DNA of 64,000 bases from Acidobacteriaceae bacterium (GCA_003139095.1 PLHW01000039.1:1-64000), one strand, 5' to 3'; counted from the first letter of the stretch, positions 1 to 11,722 are shown. The notes: generated by a model not told the origin, from the sequence alone. Program-made: numbers and translations.

Positions 1-413
1 TCGCCGGTGGCCGACCATGGGGTCATGCCTAGCGGGGTTTCGGCGACCTTTTCGGGCTCGACGACGACCTGGGTGGGCTTGGGTTTCTCGGCCTGCATCT
101 GCTTGAGGTTGCCGGAGGCGATCTGGAGGGCGTAGAGAGCGAGGCCGGCGTCTTTGCGGTCAATGCGGCGGCAGAGCAGGAGCTGGACGACGTGGCGGAG
201 CATCATCTGAATGGAGTGGGCGTCCTCGAAGGGCGGGAGCATGATGCTGCTGTCGGGATAGCGGTCTCCGTCGAGGTAGAGTTCGGCGGGGGCGGGGCGG
301 TTTTGCTGATGGTAGTAACAAAGGTCTTTGTCTTTGACGGCGGGAGAGCCGCATTGGGCGCCGCTGGTCTTGATATGGTGACAACGCCGAATTTCTACTG
401 GATAAGACGCCAT
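1..413 (-). CDS. Conserved hypothetical protein with Cys/His zinc-knuckle-like N-terminus (partial, runs off left edge)
   Basis: Read by hand on the minus strand from ATG at 413: MASYPVEIRRCHHIKTSGAQCGSPAVKDKDLCYYHQQNRPAPAELYLDGDRYPDSSIMLPP..., open to the window edge with an AGGAG Shine-Dalgarno upstream. Absent from the ORF track because it is truncated. Confidence 0.8.
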   Translation of the reverse strand, partial: MASYPVEIRRCHHIKTSGAQCGSPAVKDKDLCYYHQQNRPAPAELYLDGDRYPDSSIMLPPFEDAHSIQMMLRHVVQLLLCRRIDRKDAGLALYALQIASGNLKQMQAEKPKPTQVVVEPEKVAETPLGMTPWSATG

Positions 414-443
414 AAGTCAGGCTCCTAATGAATGAGAGGCAAT

Positions 444-469
444 AAAAAAGCGCGGCACGGGGCCGCGCT
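444..469 (-). terminator. Intrinsic terminator/attenuator-like hairpin 5' of the 1..413 gene
   Basis: Minus strand AGCGCGGC-CCCGT-GCCGCGCT followed by TTTTT; perfect 8-bp stem, 5-nt loop, about 36 nt upstream of the ATG. Confidence 0.7.
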
Positions 470-766
470 GATTTATTTGTCTCTATAAGTCTAGTATCTC
501 AAATTGGAGGGGGGTAAGCGGACAATTAAGGGAACTTTATATGTGGCTTGGAATGAGTAAGGTAAGTCGGATCGTGTAAGTTCTGCCTATTGACAGGGTT
601 ATTGGTGTGGGTTGGAGACCCCCCTGAGGGTGGTCTTTGGGAATCAAAGACTTAGGGGCGGAAGGCGCCAGGTCTTTGAGTTTAAAGGAGTTGCGGGTAA
701 AGTATTTTGTTGTTAATGAGTTAGGAGGTGTTGTCCGCCGGAGTGGCGAGGAAGTCAAAGGCTTTC

Positions 767-782
767 ACCACGGGGGGCACGG
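767..782. repeat. Dispersed intergenic 16-mer ACCACGGGGGGCACGG, copy 1
   Basis: Identical 16-mer at 2671-2686; 12-nt partial match at 4265-4276. Confidence 0.6.
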
Positions 783-900
783 AGGAATCACGGGGGAACC
801 TTACGGTTTATAAACGCCAGGCTGTTTGACGCACGATACTAGCGCAGTGGCGGCCAAGATCCGGCTACAGTAAAAGGGAAACCCGCTCTAGAATCGGGAT

Positions 901-1290
901 ATGACGAGTGCATCGGGCGAAACGCGGGCGGAACAAAAGGGAGGCAGTGACGCCGTTTACTATTTTCTGGCGGTCGTGTTTGGGATAGCGGCGGCGTGGC
1001 TCGACATCAAAGTTGACGCCGAGGAACACATCCTGCTGACGGCACTGGTGGTGGTGTCGTCGTGCATGCTGCTGGGTTTTTTGAGCCCGCGGAGGCCGTG
1101 GCGGTGGGTGCTGGTGATCGGAGTGTGCATTCCGGTGGGGGAGTGGCTGGCATATTTTGTGTTGACGCGGAAGCCAACGCGGGCGCAGGTGTACGAATCG
1201 TTCCTGGCGTTTCTGCCGGGAATTGCGGGGGCGGTGGGTGGGTCGATATGCCGGGGCGTGGTGGATAATTTATTTCCGAAGAAGAAGTGA
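901..1290 (+). CDS. Small multi-pass membrane protein, unknown function
   Basis: 129 aa ORF with several hydrophobic segments. Confidence 0.55.
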   Translation: MTSASGETRAEQKGGSDAVYYFLAVVFGIAAAWLDIKVDAEEHILLTALVVVSSCMLLGFLSPRRPWRWVLVIGVCIPVGEWLAYFVLTRKPTRAQVYESFLAFLPGIAGAVGGSICRGVVDNLFPKKK

Positions 1291-1402
1291 CGGACGCCGG
1301 GTCGCAAGGGATGCGGGCGGAGGGGCGAGACCTAATCGTTTTAACGAAGGTGCTGGATAACTGAATATGCACTCCCAATCCACAGCGGGGGCGCGTACAT
1401 TG

Positions 1403-2212
1403 ATGCGTATGTCAGTGTCGGTGTCGGTGCTGGCCAGCGGCAGCCGTGGGAACTGCGCGCTGATCTCGAGCAGCACAACGCGAATCCTGGTGGACGCCGG
1501 GCTTTCCGGGCGGGAGACGTGCAAGCGTCTGAAGGAAGTGGGCGAGCGTGTGGATGAGATTGCGGCGGTGCTGATCACGCACGAGCATTCGGACCATGTG
1601 GCGGGCCTGGAGCGGCTGGCGAAGAAATTCAAGATTCCGGTTTATTTGACGGAAGCGACGCATCATACGTGGAACCGGGCGATGCGGGACGAGGCGGGGC
1701 AGGCGCCGGAACTGCCGAAGTGCGAGCATTTTTGGGCGGGGCGGAGTTTTCGGATCGGGGACATTGAAGTTTCGCCGTTCACGATTCCGCACGATGCGGC
1801 CGATCCGGTGGGGTTCACGTTCCGGGCGGAAGGAATCAAGATTGGGTTTGCGACCGACCTCGGTTACATGCCGGCAAGTGTGCGGAACCATTTGCGCGGG
1901 TGCAGCGTACTCGTGATGGAATCGAACCACGATGTGGAGATGCTGCGCGGGGGGCCGTATCCGTGGGCGGTGAAGCAGCGGGTGATGAGCCGGGTGGGGC
2001 ATTTGTCGAACGAGGCGCTCGCGGAATTTTTCTCGAACGACTATGATGGAGTGGCCGAGTATGTAGTACTGGCGCATTTATCTGAACAGAATAATCATCC
2101 CGAAATCGCGCGGGCCTCGGCGGAGCAAGCCCTGCGCGGGCGGCAGGGGCTATGGAAGAACCGCATCCTGCTGGCGGCCCAAACCGAAGCACTCCGGCCA
2201 ATCCGGCTGTAA
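1403..2212 (+). CDS. MBL-fold metallohydrolase, YycJ/WalJ-like
   Basis: SVLASGSRGNCALI...ILVDAGLSGRETCKRL...LITHEHSDHVAGL (HxHxDH) typical of YycJ-type MBL proteins. Confidence 0.85.
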   Translation: MRMSVSVSVLASGSRGNCALISSSTTRILVDAGLSGRETCKRLKEVGERVDEIAAVLITHEHSDHVAGLERLAKKFKIPVYLTEATHHTWNRAMRDEAGQAPELPKCEHFWAGRSFRIGDIEVSPFTIPHDAADPVGFTFRAEGIKIGFATDLGYMPASVRNHLRGCSVLVMESNHDVEMLRGGPYPWAVKQRVMSRVGHLSNEALAEFFSNDYDGVAEYVVLAHLSEQNNHPEIARASAEQALRGRQGLWKNRILLAAQTEALRPIRL

Positions 2213-2218
2213 ATTACT

Positions 2219-4007
<1,789 letters not shown>

Positions 4008-4344
4008 TTTTGGTGCGGCGGGGAAATCTTGAAACGCGGAGGGCGCGGAGGACGCAGTGTGGGACTTTAGATGGTGGAAAAGCGGAATTAAGGCGCTGGC
4101 GGCGCAAACGCGCCTTGACACTCGACTGGGGCGTCCGGCATTCTATTTAACTTGGGGATTCAGTCCGTCTTCTTGCTGTGCCGATTGAGGTAAAGGCCAG
4201 AGATCGGCGTCAGGATGCAGCCTGCAAAGGTATGGTCTGGGGCCGGGAAAGGGTTTGGCCGGGAGACCACGGGGGGCGGCGAGTCGCCGTACAACCTTCT
4301 GAATTTCACAGCCTTTCATCAAGGCCGGTAGCAAAGGAATCAAC

Positions 4345-4680
4345 TTGGACGCAATGGTGGTTTTCGCGGGTATGAGCAGAAATCTGGGCGCGTGGTTTCA
4401 GTTTTCGGGGTCGGGGCTGCTGGGTCTGGCGCCGCTGCTTTTTATTTTTGCAATCTTTTATTTTTTGCTGATTTTGCCGCAGCAGCGGAAGCAGAAAAAG
4501 TGGCAGGCAATGTTGAGCCAGTTGAAGACGGGGGACCGGATCGTGACCACGGGCGGATTGCGGGGAACGATTATCGGGCTGAAGGACGATGCGATCACGT
4601 TGCGCGTGCCTCCGGATAATTTGAAGCTGGAAGTGAGCCGGGCGTCGGTGGTTTCGGTGGCGACGGAGGAAGTGAAGTGA
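4345..4680 (+). CDS. yajC: Preprotein translocase subunit YajC
   Basis: Single TM then FYFLLILPQQRKQKKWQAMLSQLKTGDRIVTTGGLRGTI; directly upstream of secD. Start uncertain (TTG 4345 or ATG 4372). Confidence 0.93.
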   Translation: MDAMVVFAGMSRNLGAWFQFSGSGLLGLAPLLFIFAIFYFLLILPQQRKQKKWQAMLSQLKTGDRIVTTGGLRGTIIGLKDDAITLRVPPDNLKLEVSRASVVSVATEEVK

Positions 4681-4683
4681 CTA

Positions 4684-4720
4684 GCTACGAGCTTCGAGCT
4701 TCGAGCTTCGAGCTACGAGC
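4684..4720 (+). repeat. Heptamer tandem repeat GCTWCGA x5 between yajC and secD
   Basis: gctacga gcttcga gcttcga gcttcga gctacga gc. Confidence 0.95.
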
Positions 4721-4752
4721 CAAATATTTTGCGGTGAAAGATTGTTTTTCTC

Positions 4753-6369
4753 ATGAATAAGAACATTACGTGGAAGCTAGTGGTAATCGTCGGGATCCTG
4801 CTGATTTTTATGTTCGGGATCTTCGGGAATCCGATGGGGTGGTCGGGCAAGGGGCTAGTGGCCTCGATGCGGGACCAGATTCATCTGGGGCTGGATTTGC
4901 GCGGGGGCACGCACCTGATATTGCAGGTGCAGGTGAATGACGCGGTCAACGTGGATTCCGACAATGCGATTGCGCGGCTGAAGGAAGACATGCGGTCGCG
5001 GAAAATATCGTATGCCGAGATCACGAAGCCCGATCCGGTGAACCATCCGGAGGCGATCGTGGTGAAGGGCGTGCCGCCGGAGCAGACGAGCGACTTCAAG
5101 AATATTGTGACGGACCGGCTGCCGGACTACGAGGCGTCTTCGGGGACGGAGAACTCGTGGACGGTTTCGATGAAGCCGCAGAGCATGTCAGACCTGAAGA
5201 ACCGGGCGGTGACGCAGGCGATCGAAACGATCCGCAACCGGATTGACGCGCTGGGTGTGAACGAGCCGGTGATTCAGGAGCATGGGCTGGGCGCGTACCA
5301 AATTCTGGTGCAACTGCCGGGCGTGGACGATCCGGCGCGGGTGAAGGAGATCATGCAGTCCACCGCGATGCTGGAGATCAAGCAATCGTTGGGCGGGCCA
5401 TATTCGAGCGAGGAGCAGGCGCTGCAAGATAAGGGCGGAGTGCTGCCGCCGGATGCGGTGCTGATGCCGGGGAAAACGAGCGCGACGCGGGACAACGAAG
5501 GCGGCGAAAGCTGGTATTTGATTTCGAGAGCGTCGGCGGTGACGGGACGCGATTTGCGCACGGCTGAGGGAAGCCGCGACGAGAACGGACAACCGGCGGT
5601 GCGGTTTATTCTGACGGGCGATGGGGGAAGGAAGTTTTATTCGTTTACGTCGGCGCACGTGGGCGATTACCTGGCGGTAGTGCTGGATAACAAGGTGCAG
5701 GAAGTAGCGGTAATCAAGGAGCCGATCCGCGACACGGGCATTATCAACGGGCGGTTTACCGAGCAGCAGGTGCAGGACCTGGCGATGACGCTGCGGTCGG
5801 GCGCGCTGCCGGCGGGGATTAAGTATCTGGAAGAGCGGACGGTGGGGCCATCGCTGGGCGCGGACTCGATTAAGTCAGGCGTGCGGGCGGCGGCGGTGGG
5901 CATGATCGCGGTGCTGGCGTTCATGCTGATTTACTATCGCTGGGCGGGCGTGAATGCGGATATCGCGCTGGTCCTGAACCTGATTATTCTGCTGGGATTC
6001 ATGGGCTACTTTGGCGCGGTGCTGACGCTGCCGGGAATTGCAGGAGTGATTCTGACGGTGGGCATGGGCGTGGACTCGAATGTGCTGATATTTGAGCGCA
6101 TCCGAGAGGAACTGAGGAACGGTAAGACGCCGTCGTCGGCGGTGGAGCAGGGATTTGCGCACGCGTGGATCACGATTGTGGATACGCACGTGACGACGAT
6201 TGTCTCGGCGGCAATTTTGTTTATTTTCGGGACGGGCCCGGTGAAGGGATTTGCCACGACGCTGGTGTTCGGTCTGGCGGCGAACCTTTTTACGGCAGTG
6301 TTTGTGTCGCGCGTGATTTTTGACTGGGTGCTGAGCAGGAAGCAGCGTGGAGAGGCATTAAGCATTTAG
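4753..6369 (+). CDS. secD: Protein translocase subunit SecD
   Basis: LGLDLRGGTHLILQV; NRIDALGVNEPVIQ; GMGVDSNVLIFERIREEL. Confidence 0.96.
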   Translation: MNKNITWKLVVIVGILLIFMFGIFGNPMGWSGKGLVASMRDQIHLGLDLRGGTHLILQVQVNDAVNVDSDNAIARLKEDMRSRKISYAEITKPDPVNHPEAIVVKGVPPEQTSDFKNIVTDRLPDYEASSGTENSWTVSMKPQSMSDLKNRAVTQAIETIRNRIDALGVNEPVIQEHGLGAYQILVQLPGVDDPARVKEIMQSTAMLEIKQSLGGPYSSEEQALQDKGGVLPPDAVLMPGKTSATRDNEGGESWYLISRASAVTGRDLRTAEGSRDENGQPAVRFILTGDGGRKFYSFTSAHVGDYLAVVLDNKVQEVAVIKEPIRDTGIINGRFTEQQVQDLAMTLRSGALPAGIKYLEERTVGPSLGADSIKSGVRAAAVGMIAVLAFMLIYYRWAGVNADIALVLNLIILLGFMGYFGAVLTLPGIAGVILTVGMGVDSNVLIFERIREELRNGKTPSSAVEQGFAHAWITIVDTHVTTIVSAAILFIFGTGPVKGFATTLVFGLAANLFTAVFVSRVIFDWVLSRKQRGEALSI

Positions 6370-6370
6370 G

Positions 6371-6454
6371 AGGTTTCAAGGTTTCAGAGTTTCAAGGTTT
6401 CAAAGTAGAAGCGCCTGAACCTTGAAACGTTGCAACCTTGAAACATTGAAACCT
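6371..6454. repeat. AGGTTTCA octamer array arranged as an inverted repeat, secD-secF junction
   Basis: Arms 6371-6405 and 6420-6454; 29 of 35 positions complementary. Confidence 0.9.
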
Positions 6455-6466
6455 GGAGTTTTCACT

Positions 6467-7705
6467 TTGGAATTCTTTCGAAATACAAACATCGATTTTC
6501 TTGGGAAGAAGTGGTACTTCCTCGCCTTCTCCTTGGTCTTCAGCGTGGCCGGACTGCTGTCGATGGGGTTCTGGCATGGCATTCCGCTGGGCGTGGATTT
6601 TCGCGGTGGAACACTGGTGTACGTGAAGTATGCGCATACGCCGGACCCGTCGGCGATTCACAACGAAATCGACCGCGCGGGGCTGAAGAATGCCCGCGTG
6701 CAGCGATACGGTGTGACCTCGAATAACGAAGTGCTGATCTCGCTCGATATTCAGGAGACCAGCGAACAGTCGCTCGACAAAGGGAAGACGGAAATCATCC
6801 AGGCGCTCGAGGGCAATGTGGCGAGCGCGAACGCGGGCAAGCAGGATTTGAATAATGCCAGTTCGCTGGCGCTGACGAACTACCTGCTGGAGAAAGATCC
6901 GCTGCACCTCGGGAGCGATGCGAACCCGCGCTATACGGCGATTGCGAAGGCAATCGTGGACGAGCGAGACAAGGTAAAGAGCGGGGTGCTGGGATCGATC
7001 GACGAATTGAATGGCGTGGTCGATGGGGCGGTGGTTGCGTCAATCAAGGACGGTTTTTTTGCCTCCGACTTTGGAATCCGCAATGTGGAGATTGTGGGGC
7101 CGCAGGTTGGGCAGCAACTACGCAAGCAGGCGATCCTGGCGACGCTGTATTCGCTGGCGGGAATGCTGATTTATCTGGCGCTGCGGTTTGAATGGATCTA
7201 CGGCGTGGCGGCGGTGCTGACCGTGTTCCATGACACGCTGATCACCGTGGGGATCTTCTCGCTGTTGAACCGGGAGATTTCGCTGACGGTGATAGCGGCG
7301 ATTCTGACGCTGATTGGATATTCGAACAACGATACGATTGTCGTCTTTGACCGGATTCGGGAGAACATTAAACTGCTGCGGCGGGAGAACCTGGCGGACA
7401 TTGTCAACAAGAGCATCAATCAGACGCTGAGCAGAACGATCTTGACAGCGGGTCTAACATTCCTTACCGTGCTTGCTCTGTTCCTTTTCGGCGGCGAAGT
7501 GCTGCGCGGGTTCAGCCTGGCGCTGGTGATTGGAATTCTGATCGGGACGTATTCGTCGATCGCGATTGCGGCGCCGATTCTGGTGGCGTACCAGGAATGG
7601 CGAAGCGAGCGGGGGAAGAAGCCGATTTCGATGCCGGTGCGAACGGGCGGCGGACCGAACCAGCCGAAGGGACCGACGATGCGCAAAGAGAAAGTCAAAG
7701 TTTAA
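6467..7705 (+). CDS. secF: Protein translocase subunit SecF
   Basis: LEFFRNTNIDFLGKKWYF...GVDFRGGTLV...SNNDTIVVFDRIREN. TTG at 6467 preceded by GGAG; the tracked start at 6422 lies in the repeat and is less likely. Confidence 0.95.
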   Translation: MEFFRNTNIDFLGKKWYFLAFSLVFSVAGLLSMGFWHGIPLGVDFRGGTLVYVKYAHTPDPSAIHNEIDRAGLKNARVQRYGVTSNNEVLISLDIQETSEQSLDKGKTEIIQALEGNVASANAGKQDLNNASSLALTNYLLEKDPLHLGSDANPRYTAIAKAIVDERDKVKSGVLGSIDELNGVVDGAVVASIKDGFFASDFGIRNVEIVGPQVGQQLRKQAILATLYSLAGMLIYLALRFEWIYGVAAVLTVFHDTLITVGIFSLLNREISLTVIAAILTLIGYSNNDTIVVFDRIRENIKLLRRENLADIVNKSINQTLSRTILTAGLTFLTVLALFLFGGEVLRGFSLALVIGILIGTYSSIAIAAPILVAYQEWRSERGKKPISMPVRTGGGPNQPKGPTMRKEKVKV

Positions 7706-7840
7706 GTGCAAAGCATTGCGTAGCTGGAAGAATGGCGTAGAATCATGGACCTGCCGCCGACCCGCAACGACAATAAAGCGGGAGCAAGAAAGAGGCGGGC
7801 GGTGTCTAAGATTTGGTAGGGTCTCGCGTAGGAGAAGCCC

Positions 7841-8578
7841 ATGTTTGAAGACAGCCTAATCGAATCCGGGAATAAGCTCAGAACAAAGCGTTTAGGGACG
7901 ACGGTTTTGTCGTTCATATTGCAAATGCTGTTGCTGTGCGTTTTGATTCTGATTCCGCTGATATATACGGACGCGTTGCCGAAGCAGCAACTGATGACGT
8001 TCCTGGTGGCTCCTCCGCCGCCCCCTCCGCCCCCTCCGCCACCTGCGGCGGCGCCCGTAAGGGTGGTGAAGATCGCGAGCGAGATGGTGAACGGGCAGTT
8101 GCGCACGCCGACCAAGATTCCGCAAAAAGTGCAGATGATTAAAGAAGAAGAAGCGCCGCCGGATATGGGAATGGGGGGCGTACCGGGCGGAGTACCGGGA
8201 GGCGTACCGGGCGGATCGGCGGGAGGCGTGATCGGCGGCATTTTGAGTTCGCAGCCGGTGGCGGTTCCGAAAGTGGCGACGCCGCAGCGGGTGCGCGTAT
8301 CGACGGGCGTGGCGACGGGTCTTCTGATTAAGAAAGTGACGCCGGTGTATCCGCCGCTGGCGCGGCAGGCGCGCATTCAGGGACAGGTAGTGTTGCAAGC
8401 GGAGATCAGCAAAGACGGTACGATTCAGAATTTGCAGTTGATCAGTGGGCATGCCATGCTAGCGCCGGCCGCAATCGAGGCCGTGAGACAATGGCGCTAC
8501 AAGCCATACCTGCTCAATGGCGAGCCGGTGGCCGTGGAAACCCAGGTGGTGGTGAATTTCAGCTTGTCAGGCGGCTAG
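7841..8578 (+). CDS. tonB: TonB-family energy transducer
   Basis: N-terminal TM, poly-Pro linker, C-terminal KKVTPVYPPLARQARIQGQVVLQAEISKDGTI...AIEAVRQWRYKPYLLNGEPV. Confidence 0.92.
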   Translation: MFEDSLIESGNKLRTKRLGTTVLSFILQMLLLCVLILIPLIYTDALPKQQLMTFLVAPPPPPPPPPPPAAAPVRVVKIASEMVNGQLRTPTKIPQKVQMIKEEEAPPDMGMGGVPGGVPGGVPGGSAGGVIGGILSSQPVAVPKVATPQRVRVSTGVATGLLIKKVTPVYPPLARQARIQGQVVLQAEISKDGTIQNLQLISGHAMLAPAAIEAVRQWRYKPYLLNGEPVAVETQVVVNFSLSGG

Positions 8579-8944
8579 AAAGAAAAGGCCGGGCCGCGCG
8601 GTTTGGGCGGCGGGCAAGCTTTTAGGTTTTGTGGCGGTTTGCGTCCTCGCCCGTCTCCTCTTGCCGTGACGGGAGAGAGGGTCAATCTGAACCCGAGGGC
8701 GAGTCTGCCGGCTGGATTTCTTTTTGCGAATGCAACAGTGAGATGGAAGCGAGGCTTCTAACCGGGCACGGCTCGGTTTGCGTTTGTAATTTTGCCTTGC
8801 GGGCGAGAGCCTGGTGCGACAAGTTTGCGCCCGATGGCGGTGCGGTCGGGTGAGTAGAGCGTGGCCAGCTGGCCTGAACTGGATTCATGAAGATGGACTA
8901 GTTGGAAGAGCGGTGAGACAAGTTCCGAGGAGGAAAAGCAACTC

Positions 8945-9700
8945 ATGGTAGTCACTTTGGCAGCAGTCGCAATGAGCAATCTGCATCTTTTATCCGCCTG
9001 GCTTTTTGAAGAGGCACAGGTCGGTTGGGACCCGATTTCGCTGTGGAAACAGATGGGAATTCTGGCGAAGGTCGTGGTTATCATTCTGTTCATCATGTCG
9101 GGGTGGTCGATCGGCGTGATGATTGACCGCTGGATGGCGTTTAACGCGGCGCGCAACCAGTCGCGCTCGTTCGCGCCGGCAGTAGCGGGTGCGCTGCGCG
9201 AGGGTAAGATCGACGAAGCCATCAAGGTAGCCGAGCGCAACAAGAAGAGCCACCTGGCCAAGGTGGTGACGGCTGGGCTGATGGAGTTTAAGGCGCACCA
9301 GGACAGCCCCGGAGAGATTCCCGGCGAGACGATTGAAGCGTCGAAGCGGGCGCTGGAGCGCACGGAAGCGATTGTGCACGCCGAGTTGAAGCGTGGACTG
9401 GGCGGACTGGCGACGATCGGATCGACGGCGCCGTTCGTGGGATTGTTCGGAACGGTGGTCGGCATTCTGAACGCGTTCCGAGGAATTCAGCAGGAAAAAG
9501 CGACCGGTCTGGCGGCAGTGGCCGGCGGTATTTCGGAAGCGCTGGTGACGACGGCAATCGGGCTGTTTGTGGCGATTCCGGCGGTTATGATGTTCAACTA
9601 CCTGACCGGCCGCGTGGAAGCGTTTGACGTGGAGATGGATAACTCGTCGAGCGAACTGATCGATTACTTCCTGAAGCGCCGGAGCATGCGCCGGTCCTAG
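8945..9700 (+). CDS. exbB: MotA/TolQ/ExbB proton channel family protein
   Basis: LGGLATIGSTAPFVGLFGTVVGILNAF...ISEALVTTAIGLFVAIPAVMMFNY. Confidence 0.93.
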   Translation: MVVTLAAVAMSNLHLLSAWLFEEAQVGWDPISLWKQMGILAKVVVIILFIMSGWSIGVMIDRWMAFNAARNQSRSFAPAVAGALREGKIDEAIKVAERNKKSHLAKVVTAGLMEFKAHQDSPGEIPGETIEASKRALERTEAIVHAELKRGLGGLATIGSTAPFVGLFGTVVGILNAFRGIQQEKATGLAAVAGGISEALVTTAIGLFVAIPAVMMFNYLTGRVEAFDVEMDNSSSELIDYFLKRRSMRRS

Positions 9701-9820
9701 GGACGAGCGCAGTTGCGCAAGTGAGTTGCTTAGTGGGCGCCGGATAATGTCCGGCGCCTCCTCCTCATTCTCATTCGCGCGATGGAGCGGGGAACGGAAA
9801 CGACGCAGGAGAAAAAGGTC

Positions 9821-10297
9821 ATGGCTTTAAATAAGCGAAACGAAGGCGCCAAGGTTAATTCGGACATCAACGTTACGCCGATGGTGGACGTGATGCTGGT
9901 GCTGCTGATCATCTTCATGGTGATCACGCCCATGTTGCAGAAGGGCGTGAGCGTGGACATGGCGAAGGTGAACAGTCCGGAGTCGATGCCGGACGCCGAT
10001 AAAGAAGACGCCTTGCTGGTTGCGGTGCAGCGCGACGGTACGGTGTTTTTCGGCACAGACAAGATCGCGGTGGACCAGTTGACACAGAAGATCAAGGACC
10101 GGCTGGCGAACAAGACGGACAAGCGCGTATTTCTGAAAGCGGATGCGCGAGCGAAATTCGGCGCGGTGGTGGAAGTGGTGGACAATGTGCGTGCCGCGGG
10201 AGTGGATCAACTGGGGCTGCTGACGGATCAGAAGAAGTCGGGAGCATTAGCGCCGCCGACGAATGCGGTTCCAAGCACGCCGACGGGCGGGCAATAG
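9821..10297 (+). CDS. exbD: Biopolymer transport protein ExbD
   Basis: DINVTPMVDVMLVLLIIFMVITPMLQKGV. Confidence 0.93.
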   Translation: MALNKRNEGAKVNSDINVTPMVDVMLVLLIIFMVITPMLQKGVSVDMAKVNSPESMPDADKEDALLVAVQRDGTVFFGTDKIAVDQLTQKIKDRLANKTDKRVFLKADARAKFGAVVEVVDNVRAAGVDQLGLLTDQKKSGALAPPTNAVPSTPTGGQ

Positions 10298-10324
10298 CGC
10301 AGGCGCAGTTTTGAGGAGATCGAT

Positions 10325-10765
10325 ATGAGTATGGCAGTCGGCCCGAGCGGGGGCCAGAACGCAAACATTAACGTAACGCCGCTCATCGATGTGCTGCTGG
10401 TATTGCTGATCATCTTTATGGTGATCACGCCGCTCACGCCAAAGGGGTTGGACGCACTGGTTCCGCAGCCGCCGCCGCCGAACCAGCATCAGCCGCCGCC
10501 ATCGGATCGCACGATCGTGGTGCAGTTGATCGATCATGGGGCCGGGAATCCTCCCGGGCTGAAAATCAATCAGGACGATGTGACCTGGGAAACGCTGCAA
10601 GGACGTCTGACGGACGTTTTCAAGACGCGCGCGGAGAAGGTCATGTTCGTGAAGGGTGACGATAATGTGCCGTTCGCCGATGTGGCGAACGTGATCGACA
10701 TTGCGCACTCGTCGGGTGTGGACAAAGTCGGGCTGATCACCGCCAAGATTGAAGCGGGCGGCTAG
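10325..10765 (+). CDS. exbD: Biopolymer transport protein ExbD (second copy)
   Basis: NINVTPLIDVLLVLLIIFMVITPLTPKGLDALVPQ. Confidence 0.93.
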   Translation: MSMAVGPSGGQNANINVTPLIDVLLVLLIIFMVITPLTPKGLDALVPQPPPPNQHQPPPSDRTIVVQLIDHGAGNPPGLKINQDDVTWETLQGRLTDVFKTRAEKVMFVKGDDNVPFADVANVIDIAHSSGVDKVGLITAKIEAGG

Positions 10766-10898
10766 AATCGCAGGATCGGGTCATCGGATTATCTGGTGAT
10801 GCAGCAACGCGGCAGTCCCGGCTGTAGTGTGGCATCGCCCGGTGTCAAGGTTCCTCGTCAAGTTTACGACTCCGCTGCAAAGGGAGATTCATAAAGCA

Positions 10899-11717
10899 AT
10901 GAAAACGACTCATAGGTTTCTGACGGTGTTTGCCGCGTTTTTGGCGCTGGTTGCCACGGTTGGGTGCGCCAAGCTGAAAGCGCGCGACCAACTCAACAAG
11001 GGCGTACAGGCATACAAGAACGCAAAGTATGAACAGGCGATTGGCCACTTCCAAGAGGCGGTGGCGGACGATCCGACGCTCATCAATGCGCGGCTGTACC
11101 TGGCGACAGCATTTGCGCAACAGTACATTCCGGGTGCGGATACTCCGGATAACAACAAGAACGCGGAGCAGGCGATCGATCAATACATGATCGTGCTGAA
11201 GACGGATCCGAAAAACATCAACAGCATTAAGGGCATTGCGTATCTCTATTTGCAGCAGAAAAAGTTCGATCAGGCGAAGGAGTTTTACAAGAAAGCCTCC
11301 GAGGCAGATCCGAACGATCCGGAGCCATACTACTCAGTGGCGGTGATTGACTGGACGCAGACGTATATTCCGCGGCAGGAAGAGCGGGTGAAACTGGGTA
11401 TGAAACCGGATGACTCGCTGCCGGCGAAGGACAAGAAAGTTTGCGCGCTGGTGAAAGAGAAGAACGAGGCCAACGTTCAGGAAGGCATCGATAACCTGAC
11501 CAAGGCGCTGCAACTTCGCCCCGATTACGACGACGCGATGGCGTACATGAACCTGATGTACCGGGAGCGTGCGGACATCCAGTGCGGCGATCCGGCTGCG
11601 AGAGCGGCCGATTTGAAAATGGCGGATGAGTGGGTGGACAAGACGATGGCGACGAAGAAGGCGAAGGCGGAGAAGCAGCCGGGCGCGGGCGGAATCGTCA
11701 TGGACCAGAAGCAGTAG
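10899..11717 (+). CDS. TPR-repeat lipoprotein
   Basis: Signal peptide with lipobox-like LVATVGC; repeated TPR helices (YEQAIGHFQEAVADDPTLINARLYLA). Confidence 0.8.
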   Translation: MKTTHRFLTVFAAFLALVATVGCAKLKARDQLNKGVQAYKNAKYEQAIGHFQEAVADDPTLINARLYLATAFAQQYIPGADTPDNNKNAEQAIDQYMIVLKTDPKNINSIKGIAYLYLQQKKFDQAKEFYKKASEADPNDPEPYYSVAVIDWTQTYIPRQEERVKLGMKPDDSLPAKDKKVCALVKEKNEANVQEGIDNLTKALQLRPDYDDAMAYMNLMYRERADIQCGDPAARAADLKMADEWVDKTMATKKAKAEKQPGAGGIVMDQKQ

Positions 11718-11722
11718 GACGG

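Noticed and set aside
537-758. 73-aa minus-strand ORF in the left intergenic region
   Set aside because: No domain, no clear RBS, overlaps the predicted structured leader; probably noncoding.
8945-9700. Flagellar stator MotA
   Set aside because: Directly linked to tonB and two exbD genes, so ExbB/TolQ is the better assignment.
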